A program made the translations under genes and the position numbers. Shown here one piece after another: positions 43,775 to 55,915 of a stretch of 64,000 nucleotides of DNA. Source of the stretch: Zelopaecilomyces penicillatus (taxonomy: Eukaryota > Ascomycota > Sordariomycetes > Hypocreales > Pseudodiploosporaceae); contig VCCP01000007.1 of assembly GCA_005765155.1 (NCBI GenBank), forward strand, positions 310,001-374,000, given 5' to 3'. The notes beneath the pieces are model-generated. The model was not told the DNA's origin, did not search any database, and saw only the letters and a list, made by a program, of their open reading frames with translations. Positions within the stretch are counted from its first letter, which is position 1, and every line of letters starts with the position of its first letter.

Positions 43775-46700
43775 TAAATAAACCCTTTAATTAAAAATAA
43801 TTAATTATAAAGGGATTTAAAATATAATTAAAACTTTAATAAATAATTATTTAAAAATAATAATATTAAATTAATAATCTTTTTTTAATATTTTAAATAA
43901 TTATATAATTAAAAATCTAATAAAGTAATAATTTTAATTATAATATAAAGCTTATAAAATTAATTTTAATTATATATTTATTTTATAAAGAATTATTAAA
44001 AAATTAAAAAAGCTAGAAAAAAGCAAGAAAAATAATTTAAATTATTATTATTAAGAAAATAAAAAAAATAAATAATATAAATTAAAAATATTAAAGGTTA
44101 TTAAATATAAAATATTAAATAAATCCTTAATAAAAAGATATTAACTTATAATTAAATTAAAATATATTTATTATATAAATTAAATATTTATTTAAGGATT
44201 TTAATTTTTAAATAATAAAGATTTATTTAATATAGAATTCTTTAATATAAAAACTTAATTAATTATTATAAGATTTTTTTTAGTTTTAGAATATTAAAAT
44301 GCTTATATAAAGCTTATAAAGATATAATTAATATTATTTTTCTTTATTAAATTTTAATTATTTTTTTAAATTAATATAAAAATAAAGAATAAAAAACTCT
44401 TAATAATATATAAAGAAATAATTAAAATAATAGAATAATTATAAAAAAACTATAAAATAAAAAGAACATTATAAAATTAATAAAAAAAAATCTAATATAT
44501 TATTTAAAGAGAATTCTAAATAAATAAAATAGATTTAATATAATTAAAAAGCCTATTAATATAATAATAAATAAAAAAGAAATAGTTAATATTATATAGA
44601 TTTTATTTAATTATAAAAAAGATTATTTAAATCTTATATTTTAGAATAAAAGCTTAAATTTAAATTAATTAATAAGATTAAATCTATTTAAAATATAAAA
44701 AAAAAGGCTATTATAATTAATAAAATTTATTTATTATTCCTATAATAGTCTTAATTATATAATAAGATATTATTTAAAGGTTATTCTAAATATAATAAAT
44801 TATAAATTATCTTAAAATTAAAAAAATAATAATTAATATAATTTAAAAAAGTTATTAATAAAAATAAGCCTTTTAATTTTAAGTAAAGAAATAAAAATTA
44901 ATATAATTATTTATTTTTATATATTAATAATAATTAAAAAATAAAATATTATTAAAATATATATAAATCTTAATATATATTTAAAATTAGATTTAATTAA
45001 TAAAATATTTATAAGAAAAATTAAATTAAGATAAATATTTATTAAAAAAATCTATTTTTTATAAATAATAAATAAAGGATTAATTTATATTTATAATATT
45101 TAAAAAATATTTATTATATTTATTAATTTAATAGGATTTATTTAAAAATTTATTTATATTTATTTAAAGATTAATTAAAATTTAAACATAAAAAGAAATC
45201 TTATTTTATTTAAAATATTAATATTATAAAAATATTAAATATATTTAAATATATATAATAGTTTTTAATAATTTAAATAGATTTAAAATAAAATAAAAAT
45301 ACTATAATTATATAAATTTGTAAAGGCTTATTAAAATAAACTAATTATGTTTTTAATTTTTTAGTTAAATATATTAACTTTATTATTAAAAAAAATAAAA
45401 TAAAAGGGTTTTAAGATATTAATAAAATATTATTAAAATTATATAATTTCTTTAATATCTTTTAATATAATAATATTAAAATATTATTTATATATAAGAT
45501 AATAGATTATATTATTAATCTATTATTAAATAAAACCTTATTATATAATATTATTTATCTTTTATCTTAATAAAAGTTATAAAAATTATAAAAAACTTTT
45601 AATAATAATTTATTATTTAATTATATATAAACCTTTAAAAGTCTTATAAATATATTTTTTTTTTATATTTAAAAAAGATAAGATTCTTAAATTATATATA
45701 GATTATTAAGATTTTAATAGGATTATAAAAATAAATTATTATATTTTATCTCTTATTATAAAGATCTTAAATAGGATTATAAGTATTAAACCTTTCTTAA
45801 AAATTAATATTAAGAATATTTATTATTAAATTAAAATTAAAAAAATAAATAAATAAAGAATTATATTTTAAATATATTATAAATACTTTATAATATCTTT
45901 TAATTTAATTAATATATTAATATTATTTTAGTATTATATTTATAAGGTATTAAATAAATTAATTAATATAATTTATATTATTTATCTTAATAATATTTTA
46001 ATGTTTTTTAAAATATATAAGAATTATATAAAATACATTAAATAAATATTATAAAGATTAAAGGCTATAGAATTTTATATTAATTTAAAGAATATATTAA
46101 TTTTATAAAGAAATAATAGAGTTTTTAGATTTTATTTTATTTTTAAAAGGAATAATAATAGATTTAAATAAAATTATAATAATTATAAAATAATAAAAAT
46201 TAAAAATCTATAAAGAAATATAAATATTTTTTAGATTTTATAATTTTTATTAAAGATTTATTTATTAATATTATAATATTATAATATTATTAAATATATT
46301 ATTGAAAGAAAATATTAATAAAAAAAACTAAAACAAATTATCTTAAATCTTATTAAATAATAAATCTTTTTTAGATTTAAAAATATATTTTAAAATTAAT
46401 ATATCTAGATTTATAATAATAAATATTATATTATAATAGAATAATAATTCTATATAATATCTTATAATTTTTTAATCTTAAAAGTTTATATTAATAAAGA
46501 TTAATTATAATATTTTTAATTAAAAGATATTTATTATTATTTATTTATTTTAATATTAATAAAGATATATAAAAGGATTTATAAAATAAATAAAGATATT
46601 ATTTAATTATTAAAATCTTAAATCTTTTATTAAAGAATTATTTAGATTTTCTATTATAAATAAAATCTATAATAAATTATAAATAAAGAATTTTATTAAA

Positions 46701-48143
46701 AATAATAAAAAAGATAATTTTATAAAAAATATTTTATAATATTAATATTTCTTAATCTTTATAAGAATTTATTAAGAATATTTAATTTAATAATAAAAAG
46801 ATAGATTTATTATAAAAAAAAAAATTAAATATTAATTAATAAATATATATAATTTTATTAGATTTAAAAATTATATTTATATTTTAAAAAAACTATTTTT
46901 AAGGAATAAACTATTTTAATTTTATTATAATAACGTTTTATTTAAATATTTTAGTATTTATTATATTTTAAAGCTATTATAATAAAAGTTTTAATAATAA
47001 TTTATAAATAAAGATATTAAAAGAAATATTATAAGCTATAATATTTATTAAAATATAATATTATAATATTATTAATTATATAAATATTTAGATTTTTTAT
47101 TAATATTTATATAATTATAAAAGTAAATCTTAATTAATTTTATTACTAAATTATTATTAATAATTTCTAATAAAAAAAAGATAGATTTTATATTAATTAT
47201 TATTAATAAATATATTAAATATATTTTATATTTTATTTTATAGATATAAATAACTTTTTAATAGTATTTTACTTATAAATAATTAAATAAAAAGAAAAAA
47301 TTAAATACTAAAATATTATTTTTAATACTTTATAATAAAAAAATAAATAGCTTAATTATCTTTACTTTATATAATATAATTTATATATAATTTAATAAAA
47401 TCCTTAATAATAAGCTTTTTATTATATAAGGCTTTAATAGGCTATAAGCTAGATTTTAGAATAATTAATAAAAATAATAAAATATTATAAATTCTTATAA
47501 TTAAATCTTATATTAAAATTCTAATTAAAATATAAGAAAGATTAAAGAATAATTAATAGAATATTATAATAAAATAAATAAAATATTATAATAAAATATA
47601 TTTATTTATAGATTTTAAATAAGGATTTTTAATTATATTTAATATTAAGAATTTAAAATTAAAAATAAAATATAAGCTAGTATTATACTTTATTAATCTA
47701 TTTAAAGTATTATAATTTATTAAAATATAAATATATTAATTAGCTTTATTTAATTAATATATAAGGCTCTATTATACTTTTTATATTAGCTTATTTAAAT
47801 CTTAAGAAAAATAATAAAATAATAAATTTAAATACTTTATTTATATAAAAGCTTTAAAATAAATAAAAAATAGAAAATTAAAGAAATTAAAAACTAAATT
47901 ATAATAAATAATAAATAATATTATTTAATTAAATAAAAGGATTAGCTTTTAAAATATAATTAATAAATTATAATAAAAGATATTAATATATTAAATATAA
48001 TAATAGCTTTTAATAAAATATTTATAAAAAAGTTATAAAAAGTTATTAAAAAAATATTAAAAAAAGCTAAAAGCTTAATAAAATAAAATTATAATTATAT
48101 TATATTTTAATTTAAATAATAAGATATACCTTTAAACCTATTA
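43775..48143 (+). mobile_element. Gypsy C middle piece with RT
   Basis: Part of Gypsy C between copia1 and copia2. It carries the RT box at 45983-46006. By order it should hold gag, protease, RT and RNase H, but only the RT is recognisable. Confidence 0.8.
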
Positions 48144-48619
48144 TATTATAATTTATAGTATATAGTTATAATTAAAGCTAGTAATAATAGTAGTGAAAGA
48201 AAGATAATAAATAATTATTTAAAGTGAATTTTGAAGAAAAAAAGAAAAAAGTAATTATATTATTAATATAGAAAAGAAAGCAGGATTTAACTAGCAATCT
48301 AGCTATCTTATATATCAAAAAAATACTAAGATTATTTAGAATTATTTAAGTATTCTAAATAATATTTATTTAGAATTTTTAGATATTTTAAATATAGAGA
48401 AAGGGAGGGATATAAGGGATAAGCTTTTATTTTATTAATTTAGCTTTATATAGCAGATCAGGCTATTTAAGTATCTTAGGTCTTATAGCAGGTCTGGCTG
48501 CTATAAGATAGTAGGTCTAGCTGTTAGGCTATAATAGATTTAGCTGTTAAGTTATAATAGATCTGGCTCCGAAGGGATAATAGGTTAAGCTATTATATAA
48601 AAACCCACTTATTTTAATA
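48144..48619 (-). repeat. 3' LTR of copia2
   Basis: 476 bp, equal in length to 53961-54436. Related to the copia1 LTR but 59 bp longer. Confidence 0.9.
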
Positions 48620-51600
48620 CTCTTTTTAATAAATTATATAATATATCGTTAGCTTTTTATAAAGGGTTTTTATAGGTTTAATAGGCTTAAAAAGCCTTAA
48701 AAAATAAGGCTTATTAAGGCCTTAGTTAATCTATTAATAGATATAGCTTTAGTTATAAGATAATTTATCTTAAATAGCCTATTAATTATTTTCTATTTAA
48801 TATAATAGAATTTTAATAGGATATATTTTATTTAATTATATTAATTAGGGTTCTTAGTATTATTTATAAAGATTATATTATTATAATATAGATCTATAAA
48901 CTATTAAAAAGGGATTTTTAACTTTTTAAAAAGCCTAAAAAGCTATTTTAGTTTTTTTATAGTCTTTATTAAAGTATCTAATTTAGTTTTTATAGTTAAA
49001 AGGGCTATAATAATCTATCTTTTTAACTTTTAATAAATAGGTTTATTTATTAATATAAAGAGATATTTATAAATAGATTTATTAATAATTTTATAGTCTA
49101 TAAAATTATTATTTAAATAGTTTAATAATTAAAGAATTAGCTATTTAATTTATATAAGATTTAAAGCCTTATAAAGGATAATTAATTTTTTAAAATCTTT
49201 TAGGTATTTTAAAAGATTTTTAATTATATTATAATAATTAATATAGCCTTATTATATATATTAAAAAAGCTATTAAATTAAAAAGGTTATATTAAGCCTA
49301 GAAAATAATATAAGGTATATTAAAGTCTTTATAATTTATTAATAGATCTATTATTTAATAGGGATAAAAGCTTTTTTTAAGGGTTTTTTTAATACTTTAG
49401 GCTATAAAAATATAGTTATAAGGGTTATATCTTATAGCTGAAAGTATTAAAAAACCTTATTAATATATTAAGATTAATATAATTATAGCTCTCTTTTAGC
49501 CTGATTATAGCTGATTTAGATCTTTAAGAAGAAGGCTATAAGACCTTTATCTTTTATAATAAAGATCTTATTTAATAGATATTTTAGCTTATTAATATAG
49601 GATAGGTTAGATCTTATAATAAGGTAGTTATTAATATAGGTAATAATAAAGATATTAGTTTAAGTATTAATAAAGATAATTAGATTAAAGATTAAAGATT
49701 AGAACCCTAAGGTAATTAATAGCTTAATTAATTATTATTATTATTTATAGGGGCCTTACTTTAGATTATATAATACCTTTTTTAATAGAATAATCTATTT
49801 TATAATAGGATTATAGTTTAGCTTAGTTAATAAGGCTATTAAAGGCTGGTTTTTAAAGGTTTAGGTTTTTATAAAAGAAGATAAATCTTTTAGAAATTCT
49901 ATAAAAATATCCTTAGATAACTAGCTATTTAAAAAAGCCTTTATAAAATCAATTTATTTAATTTCCTAGTTATAAAAGGCTATTAAAGCTAATAGAATCT
50001 GTTAGATAGGGGGAATACTAGTAGCTATAAAGGTTTTAAAGTAGTCTTTTCCTTTGATTTATATAAAACCCTCTATAATAAGCCTATTTTTCAGGATTTT
50101 TCAGTTTTTTAAAACCTCTAAAAAAAGGATAAAATATATAACTTTAGTTTATAGAATCTAATAGAATTTATTATAAATAATATTAATCTATTATTCTTTA
50201 ATAAAATCTTTTAAAGCTTTTTTCTAGTTAATAGATTCTAAAAAAGCCTTAATAATAAATTTTACCTTTAGCTTATAATAGATATCTATAGGGTAGGTAA
50301 GGTCTAGTTATATAGATTTAAAGTCTTTTAATAGCTATTTAAGCTGTTTTATAGGCTATAATAATTATACTATAGAGTATAATATAAGCTATACTATAGA
50401 TTATAATATAAGCTATAGTAGAGATTATAATAGCTATAGTAATTATTATAATATCTATAATATAGATTCTAATAGTTATATAAATCTTCTAGCTTAATTA
50501 AGGGCTTATAAATCAATTAAATCCTTTAGGGTAGGTTAATCTATTAATTTTAATAGGGTATAAAGCTTTTTTAATTCTTTTTTTAAATTAAAAGGGCTTT
50601 AAAAATTATAAAAATTACTTTTAAGGCCCTGATTTATAAGGCCTATTCTTTTTATAATATAAAGAAATAAAATCTTAGTTATCTATTAATAAGAGGATAT
50701 ATAAATCAAGGAGATATTTTTATTTAATATAATTAATAGCTTAATTAGCTCTATTTTAAGATTTAATTTAATACCTTATTAATACTTTTTAATAAGGATA
50801 ATAATCTTATAATAAGCTTTAATAGCTTTATAGATTATTAAATTTAATTTATTAGTTATTAAAGCTAGTTTTAGCTTTTATAAAAAGAGCTATAATAAGC
50901 TAAGATCCTTATTTATAATTATTATATAATTAATAAGGTTAATTATAATAGATAAAATAATAATCCAGAAAAATAATAATAATTAGGCCTAGATTATAAT
51001 AGCTTATAATCGGTTTAAAATAACCCTTATAAAGTATTCTAATAGGTTATTTTACTTATAAATATAAAGGCTAGATATACTAAAATTAATATCTTTATCT
51101 ATTAATCAATCTTTTAATAGTATTAAGATCTCTTTTTTATTATTAAAATATAATTATAAAGGGTATTTTTTATAATAGGTTTTTAACCCTTTAAATAAGC
51201 TTTTTATAGCAGAAAAAATAATATAATCTTTTTTATTAGGTAATAAAAGAATCTTTTAATAATAGGATTTTCTCTTTATTAAAATAAGCCTTATAAAAAG
51301 CTTATTATAAGGGATTGGTTTTATTTAAAAGGTATCTCTTTTTATAATCTCTAATACTTTTAATAGATCTAAAATTAGATTTTTAAAGGGTTTATATATT
51401 AATTTAATCTATATATAAGCTAAATAAGAGAAATCTATTTTTTTTATAATAGTAAAATTAAATAAACCTATTAAAATTTTAGTAATCTTTTTTAATAGTT
51501 ATAGGCTAATATAGCTAAGATAGATATATTAAATCCTTAATAATTATAATAACTTTTAATAGCTAGTTTTAGCTAAAAGATCTATATCTTTTTTTATAAT

Positions 51601-53960
51601 AATATTTTTAAAGAATTCTAAAAAGGATATAATATCTTTTAGTAGGTTTTATAGCAGGCCTGAGTCTAGATTAAAGCTTTTTAATATATATAAGCTTAAA
51701 ATTTCAGGGTTTTTTATTAATTTTAATAACTGTTTAATTAATTTAGAGGGCTTAATAAGGTTCTTATATATATTAAAGGGGGGTTTAAAGGTGATTTTAA
51801 TTATTATTAAATAATTATAATAATAATTAAAAGGCCCTAAAAATTTAGATATAGACTTCCTTTTTTATTAAAGAAAAAAATTATATTTAATAAAATTTAA
51901 TAAACTATAATAGATTTAATCTATTATAAATAGCTTCTCTTATAAAAGTATACTAGTAGAAGTATAATATTTTATTTTATTTATTATATTTATATTTATA
52001 TTAGGGATATATAATATATGTTTTAATTTTCAAATATTATAGATTTTAAGTTTAAGCTTTATAAGTATTATAAATATAATTATTTTAGATTTTTTTAGAT
52101 AAATAAGATTATTATTAATTATTATAGGTTTTAATTTCTTATTATAAGTATTATAATTAATAAAAAGGATTCTATTATTAATAATATAATATATTAAGTT
52201 AGTATTATATAATAAGGTATTCTTTAAATTAGTATTATAATAGATATTATAAATTAATTCTTTAGGCTTTATAACTTTTAAATCTTTTTTATTAGATTTA
52301 AAATTAAAGCTTTAGATACTAGCTATAGTATTTTAATTATCTATAGATAGATTATAGGTATTTATTATAAAGGAAGTTTTATTAGATTCCTTATTATTAA
52401 TAATAGGCTTTTTTATTTTTTTATTCTTTTAAAAAGGCTTATAGGGTTATTTTTTAATAGATTTAAATAGTTTTTCTTTTTTTTAAAATCCTTATAGATT
52501 TTTTTAAAAGATTCCTTAGCTTTTTTAGCTTTATAAAAGCTAGTTTTTATAATTAAAGAGCTTTTATTATATAGCTTTTTTAATAAATCTATTATAAAAA
52601 ACTATACATTTAAGGTATTTAATAAGGTATTAAGTATTATATAAATCCTAATATTATTTCTTTAATATTTAATTTATTATAAAAAAGCTTTTTTTATAAT
52701 TTTTAGATATTAATTTATTTAATTTATAGGCTATATAATAATTAAAGCTAATTATAGTTTAGTAAGTTAAGTATTAAATTTATTATTAAATATCTTTATA
52801 AAGCCTTTATAACTATTAAAGCTAAGCTTATAAAAGGTATTATAAAAGGTTTTATATTATAGGGTAGTATTATAATAGTATTATTTATTTAATATTTAAT
52901 AAGCTTTTAATAATATTATAATCTAATTTATAAAAATCTATAAATACTATAAATAGCTATTATAAAATAATAAAAATAAAATAGTTTAATAATTATTAAG
53001 GTTAAGGCTTATAATAGGATTTAAAAGAAAAGTAAATAATTTAAATACCTATAACTAGATTAATAGGGCCTAAAACTATTAATTATAGTTATTAAAGTCC
53101 CTTAATCTATAGGCTTTTAGAAAGGCTTATATTTTCTTAAATAGCTCTTTTAAAGCTAGATTTCTTAGTATATTTATAGGCTATATTAGCTATAATAGTG
53201 ATTAAGGTAGTTTAGGTTAAGATTATAGCAGCTCTTTAATAATCTTAGTAAATATAGCTATTATAAATTAGGCTTATAGCTATTATAATTATTATATAAG
53301 CTCTTATATCTAAGATTAAAAAGCTTATAATTCTAATAAATTCTTTTTTATTAAAAGATCTTAATTTAATATTTTTAAGATTAGATTATTATAATTAATA
53401 ATTATAATAATATAAAGGAAAAATAAGCTTTTAAAAATAAGCTTATAGCTATATAATAATATTATAAATAGCTAAAAGTATTAATTATAATAATATTATA
53501 AATAGCTAGGTTTTAATAAAAGCCTTAAAAATAATTAATTAATTAAGAGGAGGGATAATAAGTATAAGGGTTATTTATTATATATTAATTATAATTAGGT
53601 TATAATATAGCTAGTATAATATCTTTATTTAATTAATTAATTTCTATAATCTTATATAGGCCTTTTATAAAATTAATTAATAATTTAAATAATTAATTAT
53701 ATTTAATATAATTAATAAAACTATAATCTATAATTCTATAAATCTATATTAATAATCTATAAATCTGAAAATAGATTATATTATAAATCTAAGGTTTAAT
53801 TCTTATATATATAATTTTTTTATAACTTTTAATTAATAAAAAATATAAATCTAATATAATTAGAATAATAGAAAAATCTAGTATATAAAGAGATTAAAAA
53901 TAATAAAAAAAAGAATCTTCTTTTATAATTTAAAATAATTATTCTTTTAGGCTTATAATC

Positions 53961-54436
53961 TATTATAATTTATAATATATAATTATAATTAAAGCTAGTA
54001 ATAATAGTAATAAAAGAAAAATAATAAATAATTATCTAAAATAAATTTTAAAGAAAAAAAGAAAGAAATAATTATATTATTAATATAGAAAAGAAAGCAG
54101 GATTTAATTAAGAATCTAACTATCTTATATATCTAAAAAATACTAAGATTATTTAGAATTATTTAAATATTCTAAATAATATTTATTTAGAATTTTTAGG
54201 TATTTTAAATATAAAGAAAGGAAGAGGTATAAGGGATAAGCCCTTATTTTACTAATCTAGCCCTATATAGCAGGTCAGGCTACCTGGGTATCTTAAATCT
54301 TATAGCAGATCTAGCTGTTATAAGATAACAGATCTGGCTGCTAGGCTATAGCAGGTTTAACTACTAAACTATAACAGATCTGGCTCCTAAGGGATAATAG
54401 GTTAGGCTGTTATATAAAAACCCACTTATTTTAACA
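53961..54436 (-). repeat. 5' LTR of copia2
   Basis: 476 bp, starting TGTTAAAATAAG on the minus strand. It carries four consecutive 23-bp subrepeats (54306-54397) plus partial units on both sides, against three in copia1. Primer site at 53948-53960. Confidence 0.9.
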
Positions 54437-54441
54437 TATTA

Positions 54442-55720
54442 TAAATAGATAATAGCTTTTATAAAATAAAGATTAATAAAAAATAAAAAAAAATAAAAAA
54501 AATAAAATAATAGATTAAAATATTAAATAAATATATTTATATTTATAAGGAAATAATAATAAAGCTTAAATAATATTAAAAGTATAATTTAAATATTTAT
54601 TTATTATCTATTATATAAATAAATAATAATTATATAAGGTAATTTATTAAATAATAAAGCCCTTATTATTTTCTTATAAATATATAATCTAGCTTTTTTT
54701 TTAAGTAATTAATTTATTTTTAAAAAAAACTCTTATAAGCCTTTATTATTTAATATTTTATTAATATTAATATATTTATAAAACCTAATAATATTATTTT
54801 TAATAAAACTTATAATTAAATTAAAGGCCTTTTTAAGCTATTATTAAATATAAGGAAGAGTATTCTTTTATTAATTAATAAAAGAGTTATATATAGTCTT
54901 TATAGAATTGTATTTTTTAAAAGAAATAGTAAGATTAAACTTATATTAATATATTATTTTAATATTATTAAAAGCTAGATAAAGGTCTAGTAAAATATTA
55001 ATTAAAGTATATTAATATTTTTTATTAAATAAGAAATCTTAAGAATCCTCTTAATTCTTTATTAAAAGGTTAATAAAAAAATCTAAATAATTAATTAAAT
55101 CTTAAGTATTATCTTATATAATAAAGAGATTAAAAAATAAAAAGAATATTAAAAAATAATAAGCTAAAATATAATAATAATATAATTTATTATATTATTT
55201 ATATTATTTCATATAAGTATTAATAAAAATATAATATATTTTTATAATTTTAATAGGCTTTATCTTATACTTTATCTTCTTTTTATTAATTATTATAAAG
55301 ATATAAAAGTAATATATATACTATTAATTTTATATTAAGATCTTATTTGTTTAATTAAATTATTTTTTAATAGTATAAATAAGAGTATAGGATTTCTTTT
55401 AAAATATTATCTTAATAAATAATAAAATATAATAAAAAGAGTAATAAAAAGCTAAAGGAAAAGAGATAAAAAGCTAATAATTTAATTATAATAAATATTA
55501 TAAAATAAGATAAAAAAGATATAAATAATAAAAATATAAAAAGATAGGATGAAAGAAATATAATAATAAAAATATAAGAAAAAGATAGATAATAAAATAA
55601 TATTTTATTATTATATAGCTAAGATTTTTTAATTAAGCTAATAATAATATAATAATAATAAAAGTTTAAAATTTAATATATAATAATATTAGATTATTAT
55701 TATAATAATAAAGGGATAAT
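54442..55720 (+). mobile_element. Gypsy C 3' internal piece
   Basis: Last internal part of Gypsy C, expected to hold integrase. No motif survives clearly. It ends in the purine-rich tract before the 3' LTR. Confidence 0.65.
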
Positions 55721-55910
55721 TATAATAAGATTATAAGATATAAAATATATATACCTAGAATAATATATAATCCTTAAATATATAATACTTTTTAGCTTAC
55801 TTTTATTATTATAATATAAATAAAGTAAATAATAGTTTTTTATAATAATAATACTTAAATATAATTATTCTTATTTTATTTAATTATTATAAATTAAACC
55901 TGCTATTATA
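55721..55910 (+). repeat. 3' LTR of Gypsy C
   Basis: 190 bp, pair of 37215-37404, followed directly by the TTCTT duplication. Confidence 0.88.
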
Positions 55911-55915
55911 TTCTT

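Larger units (their letters stand above)
48144..54436 (-). mobile_element. copia2: Ty1/Copia retrotransposon, more degraded sibling of copia1
   Basis: 6293 bp with 476-bp LTRs and target duplication TATTA (48139-48143, 54437-54441). The RT box YINN lies at 49627-49638 on the minus strand in the same context as copia1, and long stretches align with copia1 base for base with extra C-to-T and G-to-A changes. The polypurine tract beside the 3' LTR has decayed (TTAAAAAGAG). Inserted in the same orientation as copia1 in the same host element. Lower GC than copia1 suggests more rounds of RIP. Confidence 0.92.
37215..55910 (+). mobile_element. Gypsy element C, split by two Copia insertions
   Basis: LTRs of exactly 190 bp each (37215-37404, 55721-55910) and a perfect target duplication TTCTT (37210-37214, 55911-55915). 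Own sequence: 37215-37538, 43775-48143 and 54442-55910, summing to 6162 bp. The middle piece has the Gypsy RT box YLNNILMF at 45983-46006, followed by R-L-K-A-I-E-F-Y-I-N-L-K (family RLKEAGLYINLKK). A purine tract AATAAAGGGATAA precedes the 3' LTR. The two gaps are filled exactly by copia1 and copia2, each with its own duplication. It is strongly RIP-degraded and older than both Copia insertions. Confidence 0.9.
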
